64,000 nt of DNA from Pseudomonadota bacterium (GCA_026388275.1 JAPLKB010000030.1:18371-82370); one strand, 5' to 3'; shown: positions 54,822 to 63,418, counted from the stretch's first letter. Numbers and translations: made by a program. Notes: generated from the sequence alone by a model not told the origin.

Positions 54822-54861
54822 GGTGAATTCAACTTCAAAGTGCACCACCTAGAGCCTGCCG
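54822..54861. repeat. Inverted repeat, right arm
   Basis: Right partner of 54420-54460. It cuts the copy C frame at SPDF. Confidence 0.6.
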
Positions 54862-54865
54862 ATAG

Positions 54866-55282
54866 ACTTAATGAGGTGTCTGGTAGTTGAGACACTTCCT
54901 GGGTCTATTATTCAGTTTTTTGCTACAAGTGCAACTTCTTTTTCCGAGATCCTGCGAAAATCTGTTCATTGAAAGGAAAGGATTATTAATAGAAATGTGT
55001 CTGTTGTATTATTATAGGTATGGTTTTTTATAACACCTACGAAGCAAGTATATGTGCTTTTGACCTATATCGTGAATTACGCTTAAAAAGCAGGTATGCT
55101 CATGGGTTCTGAGAATCGTCAGAAGTAAAAATCTAAAGTGTGCAACGCATCCTTCTATAATATTACAATAATTGTTGTATTTGACCTACACAAGTTGTAG
55201 TAAATATCCTACATACAAATAAATTATGATTAGTTATATTTTGTTAAACAGTTATAATATTTATGTCATATGGAGGAAAAGG
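54866..55282. other. Gene-free region before PEP-CTERM gene 1
   Basis: Holds the 3' flank of copy C (54968-55040), the repeated caagtatat stretch near 55042, and the promoter region of the next gene with the IR motif at 55195-55220. Confidence 0.5.
55195..55220 (+). promoter_or_regulatory. Shared upstream motif of PEP-CTERM gene 1
   Basis: tgtagtaaatatcctaca has a tgtag...ctaca symmetry and its right part, taaatatcctaca(t/g)acaaa, is repeated before PEP-CTERM gene 2. It is a candidate operator for a common regulator. Confidence 0.45.
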
Positions 55283-55942
55283 ATGAAAATTATTTTCTGT
55301 AAATCCAGATTTATTCTATTTGTTTTGGTTGCCCTCTGTGCGACAGTCAGCGTAGGACACGCAATAACAATTAACTCTGCATATCGATCGGTTGTGGCAG
55401 GTGTAGGCTATTCAAACAGCAATAGCATCGGTCTTTTTGATCAAACTGTTAGCGACATGCAAAGCTATCCGGTTCCAATGTTTGACGAAGGTGGAACATA
55501 TATAGGAGATTATACGGTTTTCATGGGCGCCAATGCATCCCAAACCAGCACTATTTCCTTGGAGAACAGTGGAAAACTTCTTAATGTGACAGGCTTTGGC
55601 TCCACTTCTTCATGGAGTTCCGATCCAAATTATATGTTTCCAATAGGTGGTTCTTCTTCTCTTTATCTGGAATTTACCCCTCTGAACCCCGCAACATTCA
55701 GTCTAAGTGATAGTGGGTGCTCTAATTGTCTTGCAACCTTAAATAATTCGTTTTTTGATAGTAATACTGGTACACTAATCCCAAATCATACCTATTCATT
55801 AAATTTGGAATTTTATGGATATTCTGACGGTGAAATCAGCTTTCAAGTCACGGAAACACCGGTTCCCCTTCCTCCTGCGGTATGGCTTCTTGGCTCTGGC
55901 CTCCTTAGTTTCATAGGACTCAAGAGGAAATATCTGGAATAG
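55283..55942 (+). CDS. PEP-CTERM protein 1
   Basis: A 219-residue secreted protein. The signal peptide ends near GHA (about residue 26). The body is beta-rich, Ser/Thr/Asn-rich, without catalytic motifs. The C-terminus has PVPLPPAVWLLGSGLLSFIG followed by LKRK, a PEP-CTERM (VPLPA type) sorting signal: proline motif, hydrophobic helix, basic tail. Exosortase should cut and anchor it. The ATG at 55283 has GGAGG and is preferred over the in-frame start at 55226. No exosortase is in the window. Confidence 0.88.
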   Translation: MKIIFCKSRFILFVLVALCATVSVGHAITINSAYRSVVAGVGYSNSNSIGLFDQTVSDMQSYPVPMFDEGGTYIGDYTVFMGANASQTSTISLENSGKLLNVTGFGSTSSWSSDPNYMFPIGGSSSLYLEFTPLNPATFSLSDSGCSNCLATLNNSFFDSNTGTLIPNHTYSLNLEFYGYSDGEISFQVTETPVPLPPAVWLLGSGLLSFIGLKRKYLE

Positions 55943-55969
55943 ACCTTATATTTATCAAAGAATCTTCGA

Positions 55970-56000
55970 AGGCAGGGTCAATTTGACACTGCCTTTTTTG
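55970..56000 (+). terminator. Intrinsic terminator of PEP-CTERM gene 1
   Basis: aggcagggtca and tgacactgcct form an 11-bp stem with one mismatch followed by TTTTTT. Confidence 0.8.
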
Positions 56001-56065
56001 TTCCTCATCTCTCAAATGTTGCCATTTGTAATCTGTTATCGTGCGTACAAAGATGTTTATGTTTG

Positions 56066-56160
56066 TTCAGGGAAGGGGCTTGTACCTCAGGAAAAATCCA
56101 CGCAGTGTGCATTTCGGAAAAAAAGTAGTGCTTCTGGCGAAAACCACGCAGGGAGGACCA
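56066..56160 (+). repeat. 46-bp repeat units, locus 2
   Basis: ccacg at 56098 and 56144 are 46 bp apart, with cttgtacctcagga before the first. The units match those at 29922-30056. Confidence 0.75.
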
Positions 56161-56218
56161 AATAGCGCAGAGCCTTGACTTTTACAGCGGAAATAACGCA
56201 GACGAATCTAATGCAAGA

Positions 56219-56234
56219 AACAAGACCTGGCCCC
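56219..56234 (+). repeat. Second copy of aacaagacctggcccc
   Basis: Identical to 53753-53768. No gene in this stretch. Confidence 0.4.
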
Positions 56235-56384
56235 TGTTTTTCCCAATAAAAAACAGCATACTATAATGCTCATTGAACCATCCGGGTTATACTTTCCCTG
56301 TCTGCTTGTGCACTTGGCAAGGTTGGCTGTTCATCACAGGTGAATTGTGACTACACTTATGTAATCATCAGGACACGACAATTT

Positions 56385-56430
56385 GCATAATATCCTACAG
56401 ACTTTGTCATAAATATCCTACAGACAAAAA
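56385..56430 (+). promoter_or_regulatory. Two copies of the shared motif before PEP-CTERM gene 2
   Basis: ataatatcctacagact at 56388 and ataaatatcctacagaca at 56409 match the motif before PEP-CTERM gene 1. The gap to the gene is about 180 bp. Confidence 0.45.
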
Positions 56431-56606
56431 GAAAAAAATGTTATACAAAGTTATTAAAATAAAAAGGTAGGCCACGTACAAGTGCAGAATGGAAAATCAA
56501 AGGTTATTTCATTAAGAGACTTTGGCTGACCGGTGCAACATAATCTATTTTGCATTATTTATTTTAGGCAACAACACAAATTATATTAAATTAAGGGGGT
56601 ACCATC

Positions 56607-57440
56607 ATGAAACACCGTAGCGTAATGATTTTTTTAGCATTTACATCAATATGCACAATGATTTTTTTTGCATCTAACTCTTTTGCCGCCTTGCTTATCG
56701 ATGATTTTAGTAACACAGCCACTACCGCACTATCGTGGAAACAAAAGAACTTTGACTCAAATCAAACAGTTGCCCAAATCAATGACCAGGTGGAAATAAC
56801 GATAGGAGGGAGTTCGAGCGGGCCCGATTTTAGTGCGGGCCTGAGAAGCAAGTTCGAATTGAAGGGTGATTTCGACATCAGGATCAAATTCCAGTTACTT
56901 GACTGGCCTGCCGCCAACGGAGTTAGAGCTGGTATACAGTACGGCAGTAAGGACTTTCCTGGTAATGGCCAGGTTGTCCGGCAGAGTGTCGGGGCAGGTG
57001 AGCCGCCAAACCCAAAGGAAAATTTCGTTACCAATTTTCAGGAAGTAGGCTCCATGGATGTAACCTTTATCCCGCAAGGAGCGACGATAGGTGGATTAAG
57101 GCTTCAAAGAGAGGGTTCGGTCATGACAGGATACTATAGTATATCTTACGGCACCTGGAATTTGATTGATTCCCATGATTATTCTGCGACGGGAGCCTTG
57201 GGAGAATGGGTAGGCATAGGTCTCGCTGCATGGAGCCATACGACTTTAATTGGTTCAGAAGGAGAAATCATTTCCCCTGTTTTTTCCGGTCAAGACGTAA
57301 AAGTTGCTTTTGATAACTTAAACATCACTTATGACACAATGCGAGACATGCACCATCCTGTTCCCGTTCCCCCTTCACTTCTTCTCCTTGCTCCCGGACT
57401 TGCCGGACTTATAGCTGCCAGAAGAAGATTTAAAAAGTAA
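56607..57440 (+). CDS. PEP-CTERM protein 2, lectin-like fold
   Basis: A 277-residue secreted protein. The signal peptide ends near SFA (about residue 27). The body begins LLIDDFSNTATTALSWKQKN and shows DFDIRIKFQLLDWP, GGLRLQREGSVMTGYY, resembling DUF1349/LamG-like beta-sandwiches. The end HPVPVPPSLLLLAPGLAGLI + AARRRFKK is a PEP-CTERM signal. A GGGGG-like site is upstream. It is probably an exosortase substrate with a surface or matrix role. Confidence 0.87.
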   Translation: MKHRSVMIFLAFTSICTMIFFASNSFAALLIDDFSNTATTALSWKQKNFDSNQTVAQINDQVEITIGGSSSGPDFSAGLRSKFELKGDFDIRIKFQLLDWPAANGVRAGIQYGSKDFPGNGQVVRQSVGAGEPPNPKENFVTNFQEVGSMDVTFIPQGATIGGLRLQREGSVMTGYYSISYGTWNLIDSHDYSATGALGEWVGIGLAAWSHTTLIGSEGEIISPVFSGQDVKVAFDNLNITYDTMRDMHHPVPVPPSLLLLAPGLAGLIAARRRFKK

Positions 57441-57459
57441 CCCGTCGTTCGATCATTTG

Positions 57460-57490
57460 AGGCAGGGTCAGAAATGACTCTGCCTTTTTT
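57460..57490 (+). terminator. Intrinsic terminator of PEP-CTERM gene 2
   Basis: aggcagggtca and tgactctgcct pair over 11 bp, followed by TTTTT. It is nearly identical to the terminator of PEP-CTERM gene 1. Confidence 0.8.
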
Positions 57491-57565
57491 ATTTATCATT
57501 CAAGTAAGGAATAATTACCAATTGCAATCTTGCACTCTGTTCATAAATCCATTTTATTTAGTTCA

Positions 57566-57661
57566 GGAAGTTGTTTGTGCCTCAGGCAGAAACCGCGAAG
57601 CATGACTTTCGGAAAGAAAGCAGTGCTTCAAGCAAAAACCGCACAGCGTGACATACAGGAA
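57566..57661 (+). repeat. 46-bp repeat units, locus 3
   Basis: ccgcg at 57594 and ccgca at 57640 are 46 bp apart. The preceding gtttgtgcctcaggcaga matches cttgtacctcaggaa of the other loci. Confidence 0.7.
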
Positions 57662-57727
57662 GCTACGCATTAACTGGATGAACAAGAACTATCTTGTTGA
57701 ACAGCGCGAACTGGTGATTCTTTGCCG

Positions 57728-57800
57728 GCCGCCGGAGTGTAATGAGTGTTTTTGTCAAGGACAGCCCGACATCGGTGCTTATCTTAATGGAAAATATGAG
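57728..57800 (+). repeat. Copy of the 3' part of the 51.6-kb element
   Basis: gccgccggagtgtaatgagt and acagcccgacatcggtgct match 51728-51800 (gccgctggagcgtaatgaga, acagcccaacattgttgct). The left end is missing. Confidence 0.6.
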
Positions 57801-57820
57801 TTTATTTATATGAAACCCTG

Positions 57821-58939
57821 TCAAGGTTTTTTGGAAATATTGACAATCTCTATCCTGACTGTAACCTCTTGTTCAGGGATATTATATATCAAAACATTTT
57901 CTTTCACTTCCCCGATAGTTTTAAGTTTCTCATAAAGTTCTTTCAGCTTTTGAGCTGGAAAAACTGCTGTTAGGATTTCAATGTTTTCTTGTGATATCTG
58001 CTTGATATCTGCTGCGCCAAAACTTTTAAGCATATCTTTGATTTCACTGCCAACAGAAATAACTTTATCAGCTTTAACTGTCATAATAATGGTTTGCTGT
58101 TTTCCTACAGCAGATGCTTTTAATTGCATTTCATTGGAGGCTGGGTTACGTCCGAGCTGGTATTTTCCCCCTGAATCAGTAGCAGCAATATCCCCTTTTT
58201 TCTTATGTGCAGGCTCAGGGACCCCGGCTGATAATGGGGCAGACTGAAGGGCTTTGCTTTTCAATCCTGTTTCCCGTTCTTTGACAGATCCGGCAGGGAC
58301 AGACTGGAGCGGAGCAGACAATCCAGGTACTGGCAGCTTCGGCGCAGGCTGGACTTCCCTGGGGATTATAATATCCGCGGTTTCTTTCATTGGCTGGGAA
58401 GATACAACCTTATTTTTTTCGTAATGTTCTCTAAGGGCTGCTTTCTCTTTGGAAACCGGGGTAGATAATATTACAGTCTTCCTGTTTTGTTTATCCGGAT
58501 AATCAGTGGTCTGTGTCTGTTCGGATGGCGTCTGTGTCTGTCCGGATGGTGCCTGTGTCTGTCCGGATGGTGCCTGAAGGGACCGTATTTCCGGTCCTGT
58601 TGCCTTAAAAACATAGATTGCCATTACTACTACCAGACAAGTGGCAAATACCTCCATTGGAATCTTGATATGGAGGGGGAAGAAAAGCTTCCGGAATATC
58701 CCGGTTCTCTTTTCAGCCTCTTCCCTGACATGTGCCATAATCTTATGCTTAAGCCAGGGCGGAGGTTCTATTTCTTCAAGGTTTCGAACGAGTTCTGTTG
58801 TCTTTTTAATATTTTCAAGTGCTTTACTGCACTGTTTACACATTGCAAGATGTTCCTCAATGAGTTCTTGTTCCTGAGGAGCGACATCTCCGTCCAGATA
58901 AGCTGAAAGTCTTTTTTCTATGTCCGCACATCTATTCAT
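57821..58939 (-). CDS. Anti-sigma factor with zinc-finger and membrane helix
   Basis: A 372-residue protein. The N-terminus is an anti-sigma zf-HC2 domain (HxxxCxxC in EEHLAMCKQC). A membrane helix is near 92-112. Three heptad-like repeats APSGQTQ / APSGQTQ / TPSEQTQ follow. The rest is a Pro/Lys/Gln-rich stretch with a C-terminal folded domain (about 280-370, VGKQQTIIMTVKADKVISV) of the DUF2275 type. It overlaps the sigma gene by four bases, and should hold the sigma factor at the membrane. Confidence 0.9.
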   Translation of the reverse strand: MNRCADIEKRLSAYLDGDVAPQEQELIEEHLAMCKQCSKALENIKKTTELVRNLEEIEPPPWLKHKIMAHVREEAEKRTGIFRKLFFPLHIKIPMEVFATCLVVVMAIYVFKATGPEIRSLQAPSGQTQAPSGQTQTPSEQTQTTDYPDKQNRKTVILSTPVSKEKAALREHYEKNKVVSSQPMKETADIIIPREVQPAPKLPVPGLSAPLQSVPAGSVKERETGLKSKALQSAPLSAGVPEPAHKKKGDIAATDSGGKYQLGRNPASNEMQLKASAVGKQQTIIMTVKADKVISVGSEIKDMLKSFGAADIKQISQENIEILTAVFPAQKLKELYEKLKTIGEVKENVLIYNIPEQEVTVRIEIVNISKKP

Positions 58940-59556
58940 AGATCACCAAGCACCTTTTTCAGGCAGTTTCTGAGAGCATCCCTTGCCCTGAAAAGCCGTG
59001 ATTTAATTGTACCATCAGGCAATTTAAGGATATTACTTATTTCTTCATAAGAAAAACCCTGCATATCCCTCAAAATTACAACTTCTCTGGATGTTTCATC
59101 AAGCAGGCTGATACATTTCTGCACTTGCACCTGAACCTCCTTCTGCATAAGTTGTTCAACTACGGGTATTTCAGAGGATTGTGGCTCTATATTATAACTG
59201 CCGCTGTCGGTTTCGAAAGTATCATTGATGGATATCCCTTCATGATGGGAGCGGTTTTTCACTTGTTTCAGGCGATTTTTTGCATGATTTATCAGAATTC
59301 CGGTAAGCCAGGTAGAAAATCGTGCTTCTCCTCTAAATCTCTTTATTGACTTGAATGCTGACAAAAATGCCTCCTGTACAACATCGCAGGCATCCTCATA
59401 ATCATCTGTCATTCTGTAGGCAATGTTTAACATCTTTTTCTGATGCCTCTCAACCAGCACCTCAAAGGCGTCAACATCCCCGTCCCTGCATAATAATACA
59501 AATTCAAGATCCTCATCCATCCTGTCTTTTATATCAACTTCCGCTTTATTAGACAT
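58936..59556 (-). CDS. ECF-type RNA polymerase sigma factor
   Basis: A 206-residue sigma factor of RpoE type. Region 2 shows AFEVLVERHQKKMLNIAYRM, DACDVVQEAFLSAFKSIKRF and FSTWLTGILINHAKNRLKQ. Region 4 shows LDETSREVVILRDMQGFSYE and NILKLPDGTIKSRLFRARDAL. The ATG at 59556 is used; a longer frame from 59616 lacks a ribosome site. It is coupled to the anti-sigma gene. Confidence 0.93.
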   Translation of the reverse strand: MSNKAEVDIKDRMDEDLEFVLLCRDGDVDAFEVLVERHQKKMLNIAYRMTDDYEDACDVVQEAFLSAFKSIKRFRGEARFSTWLTGILINHAKNRLKQVKNRSHHEGISINDTFETDSGSYNIEPQSSEIPVVEQLMQKEVQVQVQKCISLLDETSREVVILRDMQGFSYEEISNILKLPDGTIKSRLFRARDALRNCLKKVLGDL

Positions 59557-59689
59557 ATTATCCTTCAAAAATGTTCCATTACTATAATACAAAAATAAAC
59601 GCCCTGCTGCAAACAAACAACAAGGCGTTAAAAACCAGAAGAGGTAACACTCCTTCGCAGTAAACTTCGGGCAATCTACACGCTTAAAA

Positions 59690-61416
59690 TTAAAATAACC
59701 CCGTTACCTGTCCTGTCTCGGTGTCTACATCAATTCTCCTGAATGAAGGGTCTGAACCTGTGCCGGGCATCAGGCTTATTGCCCCTGTTACCGGACAGAG
59801 AAACCTTGCCCCTGTAAATACAAGGATGTCTCTCACCGGCAGTCTCCAGCCCTTCGGGACTCCTTTCAACTCCGGGTCATGGGATAGACTGAGATGTGTT
59901 TTTACCATCATAGTAAAATAATCTTTCTTTTCCGGATCAGCTTCCAGTTTTGCCAGTTTTGCCTCTGCATCCGGTATCCATAAAACCGTGCCTGCGCCGT
60001 AGATTTTCTTTGCGATTAAATCTACTCTTTCCTTTAAAGACATATCAAGAGGATAAAGAAACTGAAAATCCGTTTTTTCCTCACAGGCCTCGATAACCGC
60101 GTCTGCAAGTTCCAGTGCCCCGTCGCCGCCCTTTAACCAGTGCTCGGACACCGCTACACGGGCGCCTTCAGCCTCGGCATAGCGCTTTACAAGTGCAACT
60201 TCTTCTTTTGTGTCGCTGTTATAGCTGTTGATGCACACAACAGGCTTTATACCGGACAATTTCACTATGTTGATATGGTGAAGCAGGTTCGGGATGCCCT
60301 TTTCCAGTAATTCAAGGTTCTCCATCCTGTATTCATCGGCCAGACGAAGCCCCGGAGCCACCCTTGGACCGCCGCCGTGCATCTTTAACGCTCTTATTGT
60401 GGTTGTAATGACCGAAACATTCGGCTCCAACCCGCTGATCCTGCACTTGACATTCCAGAATTTTTCAAACCCGATTTCAGCGGCAAAACCACTCTCAGTT
60501 ACATGGTAATAGAGGATTGCCCGATTGCAATATTTGCAAACGGTCCCGCATGTACCAGTACCGGCTGCCCCTCTATCGTCTGGATAAGTGTAGGGTTAAT
60601 ACTTTCCCTCATGAAGGCGCACATGGCGCCTGCAACCTCCAGATCCTCAGTGGTTACAGGGTTCCCTTTTACGTCGTATGCCACTGTAATTCTGCCGATC
60701 ATTTCCCGTAAATCTTTAAGGTCCTTTGCAATCGAAAGGATTGCCATTACTTCCGAACTTACCGCAATATCAAAACGGGATTGCATTGTAAAGCCGTTCA
60801 TTCTTCCGCCAAGACCTATAACAATATTCCTTAAGCTCTGAGCACAAAAATCTATTACCCACCCCATCTGCACGTTGCTCGGATCTATATTGAGGCGCCG
60901 CAGATTCCTCCTTGCAAGTTCCTCATCGTTATAGTTTCTTTCATGCTGCATCCGTGACGTAAGGGCGACCATGGCAAGGTTATGGGCATTGATAATATTA
61001 TTAATGTCTCCGGTTAATCCGAGAGACAATTCCGTCAACGGGATCGCCTGGGCATTTCCGCCGCCTGCCGCGCTTCCTTTTACGTTCATTGTGGGTCCGC
61101 CTGAAGACTGCCGGATGGCCCCTCCCACGCTTTTCCCTCTTTTTCCCAGACCCTCAATCAATCCAAGAGAGGTTGTTGTTTTTCCTTCCCCGAGGGGGGT
61201 CGGGGTAACAGCAGTTACCTCAATATATTTACCGTTAGGCCTGTCCTTGAGTCTATTTATGATTTTTGCAAAATCAAGCCTTCCTATTTTACCGTAGGGG
61301 AGTACTTCATTCTGTTCAAGGGATAATTCGTCTTTGAGCTGCCAGATGGATTTCATCTTTTCCGTTGCTGCTTCAGAAATTTGCCAGTCTGCCATTTTTG
61401 TTGGATCGTAAGGCAT
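59690..61416 (-). pseudogene. fhs: Formate-tetrahydrofolate ligase, broken by a small deletion
   Basis: Two frames together encode one enzyme that makes 10-formyl-THF. Frame 1 (61416-60499) has [16 protein letters not shown] (P-loop) and ends [13 protein letters not shown] then TM and a TAA. Frame 2 runs from [20 protein letters not shown] to VTGLF (stop at 59690). Usual members have IADRVGLKLAD-like residues between SSI and YHVTE; about 34 bases are missing at about 60506-60511, leaving the frame shifted. Microhomology ATT flanks the gap. The ATG at 61416 has GGGAGG upstream. It may be a real inactivation or an assembly error. Confidence 0.85.
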
Positions 61417-61787
61417 TGATACCTCCCTCAAATCATTTTGTTAATAATATTATACTAAATTGTAACTTATATATATATTATAATAAAATAATAAATATTT
61501 CCAGATTATTTTTTACGAGCTTGTATTGCCGTGCAATTCTAAGGACTTAAATAATATACCACAAGAAAAAAAGCTCTTTCATGACAAGCCTGTGATCCAT
61601 TTTTTGCAAAACCTTGCTGCGGCCATAGCTCTTGCAGTAAGCTGCGTGGAATTTATTGTCAAAGACCAAACCGGAATATGACGATCAGTCAAGAATGAAA
61701 ATTATTAACAATGCTACCCTTGCTTGTAATATGGCCGATTGATGCCTATAATAGTTATACGTCTTTGATAAAAAAGGAGGATTTACT
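61417..61787. other. Gene-free A/T-rich spacer
   Basis: About 370 bp between fhs and the HMA gene, with two outgoing promoters. Very A/T-rich (tatatatatattataataaaa). I see no gene or stable hairpin. Confidence 0.5.
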
Positions 61788-61991
61788 ATGTCGGAAACAA
61801 CTATTAATATTGATGGTATGAGCTGCCAGCATTGTGTGATGAGTGTTAAAAAGGCAATAGGAGCGCTTAAAGGGGTTGAACAGTCGGACGTGGCTGTGGG
61901 AAACGCTGTTGTTAAGTATGATGATTCCCAGGTAAAAAAGGAAGAAATTGAAGCCGCTATAGAGAAGGTTGGATTTAAAGTGAAAAAATGA
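61788..61991 (+). CDS. CopZ-like heavy-metal-associated protein
   Basis: A 67-residue ferredoxin-like chaperone. It has DGMSCQHCVMSVKKAIGAL with the copper-binding MxCxxC, and EEIEAAIEKVGFKV. AAGGAGG is nine bases upstream. It would deliver Cu(I) in the cytoplasm, and the CusA-like exporter at 20 kb is a plausible partner. No CopA ATPase is in the window. Confidence 0.95.
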   Translation: MSETTINIDGMSCQHCVMSVKKAIGALKGVEQSDVAVGNAVVKYDDSQVKKEEIEAAIEKVGFKVKK

Positions 61992-62156
61992 TTTAAGTGA
62001 ACGTAAAAGACAATCCGTAAGTTTTATAAAAGTTAATCAGCACAAATTGATCAGTATACCTTCAGGCTAATCCTGCGGGTTAATTCTTACAGTTTTTAAT
62101 AAGTTGCAAACGGTTATCGGTTGTAAATTAATGTTGTTTCAAGTACAATATCATCC

Positions 62157-63401
62157 ATGAAAAAAGTGCTTATTATCGATGACGAAAAGGCTATTCTGGA
62201 TAGTCTTTCATCCATTCTTGAAGATGAGGGCTTCCAGGTCTTTAAGACAGCAGATGTCAATGAGGGTCTTACTATATTCGATCAGGAAAAACCCGGGGTA
62301 GTTATTCTTGATGTGTGGATGCCGGAGATGGATGGTTTGCAGGTGCTGAAAAAGATCAAAAAAAAGGATCAGGATGCCATTGTAATTGTCATTTCAGGAC
62401 ACGGAACGATCTCTACAGCCGTAGAGGCTGTGAAAATAGGTGCTTATGATTTTCTTGAAAAACCTCTGTCCATAGATAAGGTGCTTGAAGTAATCTCGCG
62501 GGGGCTTGCAGGTGAGGCCGGTACTATGGACAAAGCGGCAGATTTCAAGATCGGGGTTGCAAAAGGAGTTGATATATATAAACAGAAGACCATAGGCAAG
62601 AGCATTGTTGCTTATGGCGTAGGACTTCATTCAGGCGTAAAAACAGGCATGATACTTATGCCTATGCCGGTAGACACAGGTATTATGTTCGAGCATATAC
62701 CGGATGGAGAGCGCATACCTGCTTATATTGATTATGTATTTTCTGTAGGTTATGCATCGTCTGTCAAAGGCAAAAATTGCATTGTGAGAACCATTGAACA
62801 TCTCCTTGCAACATTGCATATGTACGGCATTACCAACCTCCTCGTAAAGGTAAGTGAGGAGATACCTATTTTTGACGGTTCTTCTATCGAGATATGTGAA
62901 AAAATCAAAGAAGCAGGAGTTATCGAACAGGAAGAGGGCGTTGAACCACTGCGAATACAGGAGACTATCAGTCTTTCAATGCTGCCTGACGGGAAGTTCC
63001 TGTCCATTGAACCTTCGGACATATTTGAGATTGACTACACCCTTGAACACCCGAAGCCCATAGGTACCCAGAGATATCATTTTATTTGCAACAAAGAATC
63101 TTTTTTCAGCGAGATAGCGCCTGCACGGACCTTTGGTTTTCTTAAGGATTTTGAAAAACTTCAAAATATGGGTCTTGGTTCGGGCGGGAGGATAAGTAAT
63201 TTTATCATACTGAACGATCAAGGTGTTATTAATACAAAACTCAGGTTTGAAGATGAGTTTGTAAGGCACAAAATTCTTGACCTGATTGGAGATCTGTATC
63301 TTCTAAACCGGCCTATTATAGGCAAGGTTACGGCAAGACAGACAGGGCACCTCGAGAATATTGCACTGGTCAAAGAATTGAAAAAAAGACTTAAAGACTG
63401 A
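62157..63401 (+). CDS. Response-regulator receiver fused to LpxC deacetylase
   Basis: A 414-residue fusion. Residues 1-120 are a receiver with D8/D9, phospho-Asp D52 (VILDVWMPEMDG), S80 and K102. After a short linker, 140-410 is UDP-3-O-acyl-GlcNAc deacetylase: E214-H215 in TIEHLLATLH, and the later ligands H371, D375 and H398 in VRHKILDLIGDLYLL and ARQTGHLEN. LpxC starts lipid A synthesis and its zinc ligands are all kept, so catalysis is likely. The start ATG has a weak site (no strong AGGAGG). Phosphorylation may control activity or stability. A partner kinase is not adjacent. The only lpxC in the window. Confidence 0.95.
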   Translation: MKKVLIIDDEKAILDSLSSILEDEGFQVFKTADVNEGLTIFDQEKPGVVILDVWMPEMDGLQVLKKIKKKDQDAIVIVISGHGTISTAVEAVKIGAYDFLEKPLSIDKVLEVISRGLAGEAGTMDKAADFKIGVAKGVDIYKQKTIGKSIVAYGVGLHSGVKTGMILMPMPVDTGIMFEHIPDGERIPAYIDYVFSVGYASSVKGKNCIVRTIEHLLATLHMYGITNLLVKVSEEIPIFDGSSIEICEKIKEAGVIEQEEGVEPLRIQETISLSMLPDGKFLSIEPSDIFEIDYTLEHPKPIGTQRYHFICNKESFFSEIAPARTFGFLKDFEKLQNMGLGSGGRISNFIILNDQGVINTKLRFEDEFVRHKILDLIGDLYLLNRPIIGKVTARQTGHLENIALVKELKKRLKD

Positions 63402-63418
63402 CAATAAAGAGATTAACT

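Larger units (their letters stand above)
54407..54822 (+). pseudogene. ParB-like remnant copy C
   Basis: A frame to 54745 encodes the ParB stretch ENLQRKDLNPIDQAKGILAFF and RPEKLSSEITFTVNVISEISGKS and then LFRTISLLKLVSKIQDVIV. A frameshifted continuation (54746-54822) matches copy A (GKLPVSQGYLFAANLGSPDF) after an insertion and a stop. Both ends are cut by a 40-bp inverted repeat. Confidence 0.8.

Noticed and set aside
55983..56165. 60-codon frame after PEP-CTERM gene 1
   Set aside because: It starts in the terminator and runs through the 46-bp repeats, so it is chance.
56500..56560. Sigma-54 promoter before PEP-CTERM gene 2 (ttggctgaccggtgcaac)
   Set aside because: The GG and GC are nine bases apart instead of ten, so it fails the -24/-12 spacing.
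61365..61550. 61-codon plus-strand frame at the fhs start
   Set aside because: It overlaps the fhs N-terminus antisense and the A/T-rich promoter region; no support.
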